The position numbers and the translations under genes were made by a program. From Streptomyces sp. NBC_01750 (GTDB lineage Bacteria > Actinomycetota > Actinomycetes > Streptomycetales > Streptomycetaceae), in assembly GCF_035918095.1 (NCBI RefSeq), contig NZ_CP109137.1, positions 3,474,001 through 3,538,000 of the forward strand: a DNA stretch of 64,000 nucleotides. Direction: 5' to 3'. Below are positions 43,936 through 55,588 of this stretch, in pieces. Numbering within the stretch: the stretch's first letter is position 1; each line of letters opens with the position of its first letter. The notes below the pieces were generated by a model. That model did not search any database. It saw only the letters and a list, made by a program, of their open reading frames with translations, and was not told the origin of the DNA.

Positions 43936-44160
43936 GGCTGGCCGCTTTCGTAGTCGGAAGACGCCCTCAGGATACGTGCGACGTCCCCCTTCGGGGTGCC
44001 CCTCCCGGGCTCGCGCACCGTCCACCCGAGATACCCCGTGCACCTGCCGGCCAAGGCCTGGGGCCGCCCCGCGTCACCCTGATAGGTGAAGTTTGCCGTC
44101 GGTCTCCCGAGGCGCCCTCACACATTGCGGCCGCTCGCCCCGCCCCGTAGAAGATCACCA
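43936..44160. promoter_or_regulatory. divergent gap, DUF6912-like / Rv3235-like
   Basis: This is 225 bases between divergent genes; promoters for both are expected. I see no clear motif. Confidence 0.35.
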
Positions 44161-44643
44161 GTGAAGTTACTGCCCGGTATCAAGACCGGGCCCGGAATAT
44201 CGGGGGCGATCTGCATGGACAGGACCCGGCCCGCGGGACGGCGCGACCAACGCAGGCCCGCAGTGGTGGCGGCAGCGGCGATGGCGCGCGCACGGCGGCA
44301 GCACCAGCCGCACTACTGGTTCGCCGACCGCCTGCTCGCGGTGCTCAGCGGACAGCGACCGGTGCACTGGATGCTCGGGCACACCATCGGCGAGGCGTAC
44401 GAGCAGCTGGTGCGGCTGGCCCCAGGGGCTCCACTCCGTCCGGCGGAACGGGTCACGCCCGTCGTACGGCACTGCGGCGAGTACCACCCGGGCCCCGGCG
44501 TGATCGAAGCCTTCGCCCGGATCGGCTCGGGCGACCGGGTCAGCGCGATGGCCTTCCGTCTCGAGCAGGGCGCGGACCACCGCTGGCGCTGCGCGGCGGT
44601 GGAGCTCGGCGGGGAGCGCGTCGCCGTACAGGCAGCCCGGTAG
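44161..44643 (+). CDS. Rv3235-family protein
   Basis: This is a 160-residue basic protein with an N-terminal disordered Arg/Pro-rich part. The conserved core is WFADRLLAVLSGQRPVHWML and GHTIGEAYEQLVRLAP, then RVSAMAFRLEQG and WRCAAVEL. This core is what I recall for Rv3235-like proteins, usually beside secA in actinobacteria; here secA is two genes away. Start GTG at 44161 is preceded by AGAAG; the function is unknown. It may act with Sec, on position only. It converges on the MarR gene with 18 bases between. Confidence 0.78.
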   Translation: MKLLPGIKTGPGISGAICMDRTRPAGRRDQRRPAVVAAAAMARARRQHQPHYWFADRLLAVLSGQRPVHWMLGHTIGEAYEQLVRLAPGAPLRPAERVTPVVRHCGEYHPGPGVIEAFARIGSGDRVSAMAFRLEQGADHRWRCAAVELGGERVAVQAAR

Positions 44644-44661
44644 CGGCCACCTGCGCCCGGC

Positions 44662-45243
44662 TCAGCCGCCGTCCGCGCCGAGCCGGGCCACCTGCCCCTC
44701 CTGAACCTGACGGGCCGCCTGGAGGAAGTCCAGGATCGTGGCGAGCTGGTCCTCGTCGTAGCGGCTCAGCGCTTCGGCCCCGGCGACACCGACGGGCAGA
44801 TAGACCTCGGCCTCGGCGGCGCGGGCGGCATCCGTGGCGGCGACGAGTACGCGCCGCCGATTGGCCGCGTCCCGGCTGCGGGTGACGAGGCCGACGCGCT
44901 CGAGCCGGTCGATGACCGTGGTCGTCGCCGCCGGACTGAGCTTCAGTGCGGCGCTCAGCTCACCGGCCGACAGCTCTCCACCCGGTCCCTCTCCACCCGG
45001 TCCCTCTCCACCCGGTCCCTCTCCACCCGGTCCCTCTCCACCCGGTCCCTCTCCACCCGGTCCCTCTCCGCCCGACCACTCAACGCCCGCCCGCTGCCCC
45101 GCGCCCAGCACCAGATCGAGGCAGCGCAGGTCGGTGCGGTTGAGGCCGAGCCGCGTCGCGGCGGCCTCGTCGAAGGCGTCGAAGCTCTGCTGCAGCGAGC
45201 GGAGCTGCTGGGCAACATTCCTCATCAAAGCTTCTTTCGACAT
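44662..45243 (-). CDS. MarR-family regulator with GGEGP repeat insertion
   Basis: This is a predicted repressor of 193 residues. It starts MSKEALMRNVAQQLRSLQQS, followed by the dimerisation helix. Before the winged helix (ELSAALKLSPAATTTVIDRLERVGLV with RSRDAANRRRVLV as wing) there is an insert of GGEGP repeats (about residues 56-90) not part of the MarR fold. The C-terminal helix has DQLATILDFLQAARQVQEG. The insert comes from a 15-bp minisatellite. It is divergent from a SnoaL-like gene 63 bases away and probably controls it. The loop position before the DNA-binding helices makes tolerance plausible. Confidence 0.88.
   Translation of the reverse strand: MSKEALMRNVAQQLRSLQQSFDAFDEAAATRLGLNRTDLRCLDLVLGAGQRAGVEWSGGEGPGGEGPGGEGPGGEGPGGEGPGGEGPGGELSAGELSAALKLSPAATTTVIDRLERVGLVTRSRDAANRRRVLVAATDAARAAEAEVYLPVGVAGAEALSRYDEDQLATILDFLQAARQVQEGQVARLGADGG
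44974..45078. repeat. 15-bp minisatellite inside the MarR gene
   Basis: Six exact copies of CTCTCCACCCGGTCC (44974-45063) are followed by a seventh degenerate copy (45064-45078). The unit is a multiple of three, so copy changes keep frame and add or remove one G-G-E-G-P. Confidence 0.95.
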
Positions 45244-45306
45244 TCGAATCTTTCTGTTATCGTAAGTTTCGCCAGTCGAAAGGATATCACTCCCGGAGGG
45301 CATGCC
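45244..45306. promoter_or_regulatory. MarR/SnoaL divergent operator region
   Basis: This 63-base gap is notably AT-richer. Half-sites ATCTTTC (45248-45254) and GAAAGGAT (45278-45285) form an imperfect inverted repeat around TTATCGTAAG. It is a good candidate for the MarR operator. The SnoaL gene has a GGAGGG ribosome binding site at 45294-45299. Confidence 0.5.
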
Positions 45307-45819
45307 ATGAGCACCAGCGACATCCAGATCCAGGACCTCTTCCAGCGCTTCATGCAGGCCTGGAACGACGGCGACGCGGTCGCCTTCGGCGCCTGCTTCA
45401 CCGAGGACTCCGACTATGTCTCGTACGACGGCACTCGCGCCGTGGGACGGGCCGAGCACCAGGACAACCACGACCGGCTGTTCCGCGGGGTCCTCACCGG
45501 CTCGGCGCTGGTCGGCGAGATCGAGGCGATCCGGTACATCGCCCCCGAAGTCGCCATCGTGTACGGCACCGCCTCCGTGCTGATGCCGTGGCGCTCGGAG
45601 CTCCCCAAGCGGCGCCTGTCCCGCCAGACGGTCGTGGTCGTGAACACCGACCACGGCTGGCGGATCACCGCGATCCACAACGGCCGGGTCCGTCCGGTCA
45701 CCGTCCCCGCCCCCGACTCGATGCCGTCGAAGATGTCCCGGACCATGACCCGCACCGCCCGCCGCCTCGGCCTGGGCCGCCGTAACACGGTGGGTGCAGG
45801 TGCCAGTGCAGACGCCTGA
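45307..45819 (+). CDS. SnoaL/ketosteroid-isomerase-like protein (SgcJ/EcaC-type)
   Basis: This is a small cone-fold protein of 170 residues, starting MSTSDIQIQDLFQRFMQAWN with GGAGGG upstream. The SgcJ/EcaC-type core shows GDAVAFGACFTEDSDYV, VGRAEHQDNHDRLF and RQTVVVVNTDHGWRITAIHN. A basic C-terminal tail (SRTMTRTARRLGLGRR) follows. Related proteins act on polyketides or small molecules, but many have no known role. Divergent from a MarR gene, so it is probably derepressed by some small ligand. Confidence 0.85.
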   Translation: MSTSDIQIQDLFQRFMQAWNDGDAVAFGACFTEDSDYVSYDGTRAVGRAEHQDNHDRLFRGVLTGSALVGEIEAIRYIAPEVAIVYGTASVLMPWRSELPKRRLSRQTVVVVNTDHGWRITAIHNGRVRPVTVPAPDSMPSKMSRTMTRTARRLGLGRRNTVGAGASADA

Positions 45820-45823
45820 AGGA

Positions 45824-45869
45824 AACGGCCGGGGCCGGACACCCCAACAGGTGCCCGGCCCCGGCCGTT
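45824..45869. terminator. bidirectional terminator, SnoaL / secA
   Basis: A 15-base perfect inverted repeat (45824-45838 and 45855-45869) with a 16-base loop lies between convergent genes. A-rich upstream and TT downstream are short. It serves both. Confidence 0.8.
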
Positions 45870-45884
45870 CGCATCGAGCGAGCG

Positions 45885-48698
<2,814 letters not shown>

Positions 48699-48949
48699 TG
48701 AGGTTGGTCTCCTTGCCGATCGGGCCTGGCACTGGGTCGTGTTATGGACACTGGCGCGGGCACGGCAGGTAGGCCCCACCGCAACGGCCATCGTAAGCGA
48801 GGACCCCGCCGGGTCGGGAGGTCCACCGCCAGTCCGCCGTCGCTCACGCCTGCTGTCACCCGCAAGGAGAACGCACGGGACGCGTGGAAGGTGCCGGTGG
48901 GGTACGAAAAGTGCTCGCATCCGCCCGCGGTCCTGACCAGAATCCGGAC
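48699..48949. promoter_or_regulatory. divergent gap, secA / GNAT gene
   Basis: This is 251 bases holding the secA leader and promoter and the GNAT promoter. The AAGGAG of secA lies at 48709-48714. No other clear motif. Confidence 0.35.
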
Positions 48950-49531
48950 ATGGAGCCCATCACTCTCACCACCGAACGGCTGCTGCTGCGCCCCTTCACG
49001 ACCGACGACACGGAGGCCGTCTTCCAGGCCTGCCAGGATCCCGACATCCAGCGCTGGACGACGGTCCCCTCGCCGTACGAACGGCAGCACGCGGCCGAGT
49101 TCACCGGGCACATGGTGCCGGACGGCTGGCGCACCAGCACGATGTGCACTTTCGCAGTGCTGCCACGCGAGGGCGGTCCGCTGATGGCCTCGGTCGCGGT
49201 CACGCTGCGGACCTTCTCGGGCACCTGGGAGATCGGCTTCTGGACGGGCAGGGAGCACCGCGGGCGCGGTGTCATGGCGGAGAGCGTGGGCGCCGTGGCG
49301 CACTGGGCCTTCAGCAGGCTGGGGGCGACACGTCTGGAGTGGCGGGCGGAAGTCGGCAACGCGGGGTCCCGGGCCGTCGCGGAGAAGTCCGGCTTCGTGA
49401 TCGAGGGGGCTCTGCGCGCGGCTCTGCTGAACAAGGACACCCTCAGGGACACCTGGGTCGGCGCGCTGCTGCCGTCGGACCTCGGGCTGGCGAGCACGCA
49501 TCCGTATCTCCCGGCCCAGGCCGGGGGATAG
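48950..49531 (+). CDS. GNAT-family N-acetyltransferase (RimJ/RimL-like)
   Basis: This is a predicted acetyl-CoA-dependent acetyltransferase of 193 residues, starting [20 protein letters not shown]. The acetyl-CoA binding motif A reads [20 protein letters not shown] (R-G-R-G), and motif B includes [22 protein letters not shown], characteristic of the RimJ/RimL class that acetylates protein N-termini or antibiotics. The ribosome binding site is weak, and an earlier start is possible. Substrate unknown. It is alone. Confidence 0.88.
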   Translation: MEPITLTTERLLLRPFTTDDTEAVFQACQDPDIQRWTTVPSPYERQHAAEFTGHMVPDGWRTSTMCTFAVLPREGGPLMASVAVTLRTFSGTWEIGFWTGREHRGRGVMAESVGAVAHWAFSRLGATRLEWRAEVGNAGSRAVAEKSGFVIEGALRAALLNKDTLRDTWVGALLPSDLGLASTHPYLPAQAGG

Positions 49532-49710
49532 CGGGCCGGCGGGCTGACGGCAGGGCGCGCCGGGGAGCGACCGCGGCGCAGGTACGGCGCGGCCGGGCTG
49601 TGGACTGCCCTCGGGGTGACCTCGGGCTGATCTCCGGCAGCCTCGGGCTGACCTTTGGGCGGGTCCGAACCCGGGGCCGGTTGTCAGTGCCGACGTCTAT
49701 CGTGCGGAAC

Positions 49711-50877
49711 ATGACGACGTTGCCGCCTCCCGCCACCGAACTCTCCGCCGACGAGGCGCGCCGCATAGCGCTGCGCGCCCAGGGGTTCCTGGGGGCGCCC
49801 GACCGGCGCGGCGGGGTGCGGGGCGTGCTGCGGCATCTCGGCGCCGTACAGCTGGACACGATCTCCGTGCTGGCGCGCTCGCACGAGCTGATTCCGTACG
49901 CCCGCCTCGGCGCGGTGGGCCGCAGGACGGTCGAGGACGCGTACTGGACCGAGGGCCACAGCTTCGAGTACTGGTCGCACGCGGCCTGCATCCTGCCCGT
50001 CGAGGAGTGGCCGCACTTCGCCTTCCGCCGCCGCGCCTACCGTGCCCGCCCGCACTGGTACCACGACCTTCCGGACGGCTCGTACGACCAGGTGATCAAA
50101 CAGCTGCGCGCCGAAGGCCCGCTCACCGCGACGGAGTTGGGCGGCGCGAAGAACGGCGGCGAGTGGTGGGACTGGTCGGAGTCGAAGGTCGCCGTCGAGC
50201 GCGCGCTGATGTACGGCGAGGTGGTGTGCACCGAGCGACGCAGCTGGAAGCGGGTGTACGACCTCGCCGAGCGTGCCGTGCCCGACGCGCTTCTGCACGA
50301 CGAGCTGGACGACGCGGAGTGCCTGCGCCGGCTCGTCCGGCTGGCCGGGCAGGCGCTTGGTGTCGGCACCCGCGCCGACATCGCGGACTATCACCGGCTC
50401 AAGGGCGAGCAGTTCGACGCGGTGGTCGCGGACTCCGGGCTTGTCCCCGTCACGGTCGAGGGCTGGTCCAAGCCTGCCTGGGCGGACCCCGAGGCACTCG
50501 CCTCCACGCCGCGCGGCCGTCACCGTACGACCCTGCTCTCACCGTTCGACTCCCTCATCTGGGAGCGGGCGCGCACCGAGCGGCTCTTCGGCTTCACCCA
50601 CCGCCTGGAGGCCTACGTCCCCAAGCCGAAGCGGGTGTACGGCTACTTCGCGATGCCGCTGCTGTCGGGCGGCAGGCTGCTGGGCCGCGTCGACCCGGCA
50701 CGCGAGGGGACGACGCTGGTGGCACGCCAGGTGTCCCTGGACACCCCGAAGGCGGTGGCGCCCATGGCGCAGGCGCTGCGCGAGGCTGCGGAGTGGGTCG
50801 GCTGCGATTCCGTACGGATCGAGCGGGTCGACCGCACCGAGCTCACCGCGGAACTGGTCCGGGCCGTCTCCTCCTGA
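49711..50877 (+). CDS. winged-helix protein, YcaQ/AlkZ-type DNA glycosylase family
   Basis: This is a member of the winged-helix family that includes the DNA interstrand-crosslink glycosylases YcaQ and AlkZ. The 388-residue product starts MTTLPPPATELSADEARRIA. It shows GVLRHLGAVQLDTISVLARS with the Gln-X-Asp type motif of the family, EGHSFEYWSHAACILP, and LLSPFDSLIWERARTERLFG followed by PKPKRVYGYFAMP, all typical. AlkZ itself protects producers of azinomycin, but homologues are widespread; general repair of alkylated or crosslinked DNA is more likely here. Convergent with the response-regulator gene. Confidence 0.88.
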   Translation: MTTLPPPATELSADEARRIALRAQGFLGAPDRRGGVRGVLRHLGAVQLDTISVLARSHELIPYARLGAVGRRTVEDAYWTEGHSFEYWSHAACILPVEEWPHFAFRRRAYRARPHWYHDLPDGSYDQVIKQLRAEGPLTATELGGAKNGGEWWDWSESKVAVERALMYGEVVCTERRSWKRVYDLAERAVPDALLHDELDDAECLRRLVRLAGQALGVGTRADIADYHRLKGEQFDAVVADSGLVPVTVEGWSKPAWADPEALASTPRGRHRTTLLSPFDSLIWERARTERLFGFTHRLEAYVPKPKRVYGYFAMPLLSGGRLLGRVDPAREGTTLVARQVSLDTPKAVAPMAQALREAAEWVGCDSVRIERVDRTELTAELVRAVSS

Positions 50878-50879
50878 CC

Positions 50880-50925
50880 ACTGCTCCTGCCACTGCTCCT
50901 GCCACTGCTCCTGCCGCAGCTCCTG
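50880..50925. repeat. 12-bp tandem repeat after YcaQ-like gene
   Basis: About four head-to-tail copies of a unit like CTGCTCCTGCCA start right after the stop codon and end with CAGCTCCTGACC. They are intergenic; no function seen. Confidence 0.8.
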
Positions 50926-50953
50926 ACCGCTGCCGGGGCCGCGCCGTTGCCCG

Positions 50954-51706
50954 CTACCGGATCTCGAGGATCTTTTCCCTCATCGCGTAGACCACGGCCT
51001 CCATCCTGGAGTGCAGCTGCAGCTTCTCCAGGATGTTGCGGACGTGGTTCTTCACGGTGTTCTCGGAGATGAACAACTGCTTCGCGATATCACGGTTGTT
51101 CATCCCCGTGGCGACCAGCTTGAGCACTTCCAGTTCCCGGTCGGTCAGCCGGGGCGCGGGGACGAGTCTGCGCTCGTCGGTCCGCTGGATCATCGACTTG
51201 AACTCGGTGAGCAGCTTGGACGCCATGGACGGGCTGATCTGCGACTGGCCGTCGGCCACTGCACGGATCGCGGTGGCCACCTCGTCGGTGGAGATCTCCT
51301 TGAGGAGATAGCCGGTGGCGCCCGCCTTGATCGCGTCGTAGAGGTCGGCCTCCTCGTCGCTGATCGTCAGCATGATGATCTTCGCGCTCGGGGCCACCTC
51401 CTTGATGGAGGTACAGGCCTCGATGCCGCCGCGCTTGGGCATCCGCACATCCATCAGCACGATGTCGGGCAGCAGATCGGCGGCCTTGTCGACGGCCTCC
51501 GCGCCGTCGCCCGCCTCGCCGACGACCTGGATGTCCTCCTCCTGCGCGAGGACGATTTCCAGGCCCCGCCGGAAGAGGGCGTGGTCGTCCACCACAAGGA
51601 CGCGGATCGGCTCCCCGCGTGAGTCGCCGGTGTCCGCGCCGGTGTCGCTGACTGTGGCACCGGCGTCGCCGGCGTCGTCGTGAACCGGCCCGAAGCTGTC
51701 CGCCAT
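50954..51706 (-). CDS. NarL/LuxR-family response regulator
   Basis: This is a 250-residue two-component response regulator. It starts [16 protein letters not shown] with GGGGGAGG upstream (ATG 51706). After a disordered acidic N-terminus of about 33 residues, the receiver domain shows VVDDHALF (acidic pair), phospho-acceptor Asp in [10 protein letters not shown], Thr/Ser of MLTISD and Lys of YLLKEIS. The output domain is LuxR helix-turn-helix ([25 protein letters not shown], with [12 protein letters not shown]). No histidine kinase gene is next to it, so it is an orphan here. I recall an orthologous orphan beside hpf in S. coelicolor. Confidence 0.92.
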   Translation of the reverse strand: MADSFGPVHDDAGDAGATVSDTGADTGDSRGEPIRVLVVDDHALFRRGLEIVLAQEEDIQVVGEAGDGAEAVDKAADLLPDIVLMDVRMPKRGGIEACTSIKEVAPSAKIIMLTISDEEADLYDAIKAGATGYLLKEISTDEVATAIRAVADGQSQISPSMASKLLTEFKSMIQRTDERRLVPAPRLTDRELEVLKLVATGMNNRDIAKQLFISENTVKNHVRNILEKLQLHSRMEAVVYAMREKILEIR

Positions 51707-51898
51707 CGTTCCTCCCCCTGAAGGCCGTGGCCTGAAGATCATGTGTGGTTCGCCAACGTCAGTGCACAGCGCATCGGTTGGCTTACGACGCCATGCTTTC
51801 ATGCCCGGACGACACAGCGGTGGTCCCGTGGCCGCGCGGTGGTGCCCCTGGGGGCGCACAGGGCGCTCCAGGGGCACCAGGCCGCCTGCTGGACGGGG

Positions 51899-52588
51899 TC
51901 AGCCGCCGAGTGCACCTCCGGCGCCGCCCGCCTCGGACCCGGCCAGCGGGTCGGACTCCAGATGGATGACGCCATAGTCGTAGGCGTGCCGCCGGTAGAC
52001 GACACTGGGTTGCTTCGTCTCGGAGTCGACGAAGAGATAGAAGTCGTGCCCGACCAGCTCCATCTCGTAGAGCGCCTGGTCGAGCAACATCGGGGCTGCG
52101 GTGTGGACCTTCTCGCGGACCACCAGCGGTCCTTCGCCCTGGATTTCGAGCGAGCCGACCCTGGTGGTGGGAATGGATTGGGGCGCCTCTTCGGCGACGG
52201 GCCGGCCATTGGCGTTCAACTCGGCGACGCCGGGAACGACATCGGCCACCTCGGATGCCGAAATACGGCCATTGCCACGGCGGTTGTGACGCTTTTCGTG
52301 CTGCTTGCGCAGCCGCGCCTCCAGCTTGCCCGTGGCCAGGTCGAGCGCTGCGTACGGGTCGGCTGCCGCTGCCTCCGCCCGGATCACCGGGCCTCGGGAG
52401 TGGAGTGTGATCTCCACGCGGTCGGAACGGTCGGCCTGCCGCGGGTTGTGCTCCTTGGACACCTCGACGTCCAGGCTGATCACCTTGCCGTCGAGCTTCT
52501 GGATCTTGTCCAGCTTCAGCTTCTCGGCCACGTGCTTGCGGAACCGCTCGGGCACCTCGGTCTTGCGGCCCTTGACGACGATGTCCAC
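51899..52588 (-). CDS. hpf: long-form ribosome hibernation-promoting factor
   Basis: HPF binds the 30S subunit; the long form dimerises ribosomes to 100S in stationary phase. The 229-residue product starts from GTG at 52588 (MDIVVKGRKTEVPERFRKHV), with CGGAG upstream. The N-terminal HPF/YfiA domain spans about 1-105 (LDVEVSKEHNPRQAD, DPYAALDLATGKLEARLRK). The linker is about 106-160. The C-terminal dimerisation domain contains MLLDQALYEMELVGHDFYLFVDSET and VVYRRHAYDYGVIHL. It lies between the comF gene and the orphan response regulator. Confidence 0.96.
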   Translation of the reverse strand: MDIVVKGRKTEVPERFRKHVAEKLKLDKIQKLDGKVISLDVEVSKEHNPRQADRSDRVEITLHSRGPVIRAEAAAADPYAALDLATGKLEARLRKQHEKRHNRRGNGRISASEVADVVPGVAELNANGRPVAEEAPQSIPTTRVGSLEIQGEGPLVVREKVHTAAPMLLDQALYEMELVGHDFYLFVDSETKQPSVVYRRHAYDYGVIHLESDPLAGSEAGGAGGALGG

Positions 52589-52918
52589 GCAGAACTCCGT
52601 TCCCGGATAGCCCCGCCCGCTCGCAGGCTGCGGAGCATCTCCCTCTTGCACCAGACCCCGGTGATCACCGGAGCCTCGGACGGACTTTCACCTCCTCCTC
52701 CCCAGCCGACAAGATCTCCACCCCATCAATTTTCGAGGTTCTCGCATCCTCGAAACCCTGACCGGAAGCACGACAGTGCATTCGGGTGAGATACGGCTGC
52801 AGCCATTCCTCACAACCGAACATAGCTCGATCGGACGGGTGTCGGCACCCGCTACCAGCGCGTACCTCCGTTCGGAGCGTTTTCGTCTCTTACTACCTGC
52901 AACGATGCGAGTTCCCTG
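52589..52918. promoter_or_regulatory. 330-bp gap upstream of hpf
   Basis: No gene is evident. The 52725-52800 part is less GC-rich, with CATCAATTTTCGAGGTTCTCG, and is the likely hpf promoter region. TTTTATTTCC next to the comF stop (52928-52937) may act in termination. I did not find a confident sigma-factor site. Confidence 0.4.
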
Positions 52919-53650
52919 TCAGTTCCATTTTATTTCCAAAGACAGCGGCGGTACTGCGACAACCGCTGCGCTCGGCTGCAGAAATCCAGCACATCGCAGA
53001 CCGGCGCCGGTACGGAGCGCGCGCGCCGCCTCGGCCAGCGAAGCCCCGGTCGTCATGAGGTCGTCCACCAGCACTGCCCGGCCGCCCTCCAGGAGCCGTC
53101 CGCATCCGGCCACCACCTCCAGTGCCCCCGCCAGGTTCGCCACCCGCTCGCGGGCCGTGAGACCCGACTGGTCGGCCACCGCCCGCCGCTGCCGCAGCAC
53201 CGGCAGAACCCTGGCTTCGGTCCCCGTACGCCGAAGCTCACCCGCCGCCGCCAGCGCGATCCGCCGCGCGGCGTCGTGTCCGCGTGCCCTGACCGCAGAC
53301 CGCGCGGACGGCACGGGTACGAGCAGCAGCGGCCACCGTCCCCGGGCGGCCCGGGAAACCGGCACCGAGGCCCGTACCGCCCCGGCGAGCGCGACACCCA
53401 GCGGCCGGGCCAGCCCCAGAGCGCCCCGCTCCTTGTGCGCCAGCAGCACCGCACGTACAGCGTCCGCATACGGGGCGGCGGCATGCACGACCGGCAGGCC
53501 CGCAGGCTCCGGCACAGGCCTCGCCCGGCGCGCCGCGGCGCCGTGCAGCGCTCGGGCGCATTCCTCGCACAGCTGCGTACGAGGAATGCCGCAGCCGCCA
53601 CAGGCGGCCGGCAGCACCAGACCGGAGATTTCGCGCCACCACCCCCGCAT
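52919..53650 (-). CDS. ComF-family phosphoribosyltransferase-like protein
   Basis: This is a ComFC-like protein of 243 residues. It starts MRGWWREISGLVLPAACGGCG (ATG at 53650, with GTG at 53659 possible). An N-terminal zinc finger is formed by CGGC and CEEC. The phosphoribosyltransferase motif is VLVDDLMTTGASLAEAARAL, with the two acidic residues that bind ribose-phosphate. RGHDAARRIA is the usual family motif. In naturally competent bacteria ComF helps DNA uptake; in Streptomyces the role is unknown, and competence is not implied. It lies between lpqB and hpf. Confidence 0.88.
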   Translation of the reverse strand: MRGWWREISGLVLPAACGGCGIPRTQLCEECARALHGAAARRARPVPEPAGLPVVHAAAPYADAVRAVLLAHKERGALGLARPLGVALAGAVRASVPVSRAARGRWPLLLVPVPSARSAVRARGHDAARRIALAAAGELRRTGTEARVLPVLRQRRAVADQSGLTARERVANLAGALEVVAGCGRLLEGGRAVLVDDLMTTGASLAEAARALRTGAGLRCAGFLQPSAAVVAVPPLSLEIKWN

Positions 53651-53731
53651 GGCAACCACTGTGCCAACACCGGCGGCACCCTGCCACCCCTGTGGACAAC
53701 TGGCCCGCGGGGCGCCCGTCGTCCGGCGGCT

Positions 53732-55588
53732 CTAACCCGGATAGACCGGCGACGATCCGTCCTCGACCAGCGTCTGCCAGTTGGCACCCGTCGGCAGCCA
53801 CACGATGCCGTCGTCCTCTGAGTACGCCACCAGGGGCCGGTTCTCGTCGTCGGACGCCGCAACGGCCTTGACCCGGTTGAGCCCCGGCAGAATGCTCGTG
53901 GCCGAACTCGAGCCGTCCGTCTGGATGTAGCGCACCTGCTGGACCCCGCCGGACTCCTTGCCGACCACCACGAGCCTGCTGTAACCGGCCCAGGAGACGG
54001 CTGTCACCGTCTCCATCTGGGGCGCGGCGGGCCGCAGATCCGCCACGGAGACCACTGGGTTGTCGGTGGAGCCCTGGCGCTCCACGCGTCCGATCTGCAG
54101 CGTGGTCTTCCCGTCCTTGGTGAGCAGCAGAGCGATCCGCACACCGTCCGCCGACACCCGCAGCGCCTCGATACGCGCACCTCCGAGACCCGGCAGGATC
54201 TTGACGTTCTTCGGCGCGCCGGAACCGCCGGCAAGGCGCAGCAGCGCCGGATTCTTGGGGTCGCGGTCCGCCACCCACAGATCGCCCCGGCCGTCCCAGC
54301 TGGGCGCCGAGAGGCGATGGGCGGGGTCCTTGCCCTTGCTCTGCACCAGCGCGTCACCCACCTCGCTCCCCGACTTGATGGACGCCACGAAGAGGCGGCC
54401 GAAGTCGGTGGAAACCGCAGCTGCGGTGCGCTCGTCGCGGGCCACGCCCACCACGCCGACCGGCAGCTGCCCATTGCCGAACGGCCCCGGCACATGCTGC
54501 GGTTCGCTCATGTCCTTGGCGCCGCCCGACAGCAGCGCCAACTGCTTCTTCTTGTCGACGAAGTACTGGTTGACGGGCCTGACCGAGGTGTGGTCCGGCG
54601 CGATCGCCTCCGCCTGGCCACCGTCGAGCACGCACAGCTGCGAGCCGTCCGCACGCTGCAGCTCCACCTGCTCGATCCGAGTGGACGAAAGGTCCTTCAG
54701 GGTGAAGAGGATCTGGGCCGCCAGTTTCATGCACTGCGAGTGGCCCACATTGGACGCCGCCTCGTTCAACGGCACCTTCAGCGCGTTCCGGTCGTCGAAC
54801 GCCAGCGACTTGGTGCCCTTCTTCAGCGCCGTACCGGCGGGGAACGGCGACTGGACCACACGCTTCAGCCAGTCGGTCGGGCCTTCGAGCAGCGCCTTGA
54901 CCGTCTGGGTTACCGGATCCATACGGGTCACCGGATCCAGTCGCTGCCGGATGAAGACAGGATCGGCCACGACCACATTGCTCCTGGACGCGGAGGCGAA
55001 GTAGTACTTGTTCACGGAGCGGTAGTTGCGCTGGAAATCGGACGCTCCGAGCACCAGCCCCGGCGGCAGAGCGTCGATGCGCCACTCCTTGCCGTCCGGA
55101 CCGCTCTGCTGCGAAAGGTGAATGGTCGTGCGGTACTGGGTGGGCGAAACCGCCTGATAGGCGTGCTGCGAGTCCACCCTCGCGATCTGCTTGCCGATGA
55201 GCGGAAAGTCCATGCCCGGGTTTTCCCGGTCACCGGCCACGGGCTGCCCTGAGTCCGGCGCCGCCGTCAGCACCGTGGTACCCGCCTCCGGCCGCCACTT
55301 CTTGGAAGTCGCCGGCATCAGATACTTCCGGGCGACGGCGAAGTTTGTATCGTCGCTGGTCATGGCCTCCAGGAAGCCCGTGACGATCTCGCCCGGCGTC
55401 GCCCCCTGCCGCGGCGGCACCGCATACACCCGTACCTGGGAGTCCGCACGCTGGGACGCCTTCACCGCATGGATGTCACCGCTGTCCGGCATCGACGCGC
55501 ACCCGGCCAGCAGCACACCGCTGCAGGCGAGCAGCGCGGACGCGCGGACGGCACCTGTGCGGCCGTTCCGACGGGGATCAGCGCCCAC
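53732..55588 (-). CDS. lpqB: lipoprotein LpqB, MtrAB accessory
   Basis: LpqB is a lipoprotein that interacts with the MtrB sensor and tunes MtrA signalling in actinobacteria. The 618-residue product starts from GTG at 55588 (VGADPRRNGRTGAVRAS), with GAGGA eight bases upstream, inside the 3' end of mtrB, so translation is coupled. The lipobox is LLAGCAS. The GerMN domain lies at about 200-340 (TQTVKALLEGPTDWLKRVVQ), and the C-terminal half is a beta-propeller-like LpqB domain (VRVSADGVRIALLL, GYSRLVVVGK). It is third in the mtrA-mtrB-lpqB operon. Confidence 0.94.
   Translation of the reverse strand: MGADPRRNGRTGAVRASALLACSGVLLAGCASMPDSGDIHAVKASQRADSQVRVYAVPPRQGATPGEIVTGFLEAMTSDDTNFAVARKYLMPATSKKWRPEAGTTVLTAAPDSGQPVAGDRENPGMDFPLIGKQIARVDSQHAYQAVSPTQYRTTIHLSQQSGPDGKEWRIDALPPGLVLGASDFQRNYRSVNKYYFASASRSNVVVADPVFIRQRLDPVTRMDPVTQTVKALLEGPTDWLKRVVQSPFPAGTALKKGTKSLAFDDRNALKVPLNEAASNVGHSQCMKLAAQILFTLKDLSSTRIEQVELQRADGSQLCVLDGGQAEAIAPDHTSVRPVNQYFVDKKKQLALLSGGAKDMSEPQHVPGPFGNGQLPVGVVGVARDERTAAAVSTDFGRLFVASIKSGSEVGDALVQSKGKDPAHRLSAPSWDGRGDLWVADRDPKNPALLRLAGGSGAPKNVKILPGLGGARIEALRVSADGVRIALLLTKDGKTTLQIGRVERQGSTDNPVVSVADLRPAAPQMETVTAVSWAGYSRLVVVGKESGGVQQVRYIQTDGSSSATSILPGLNRVKAVAASDDENRPLVAYSEDDGIVWLPTGANWQTLVEDGSSPVYPG

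Noticed and set aside
44941..45080. possible CRISPR-like array (regular 15-bp repeats)
   Set aside because: The repeats are directly adjacent with no spacers and lie in frame inside a MarR gene; it is a minisatellite.
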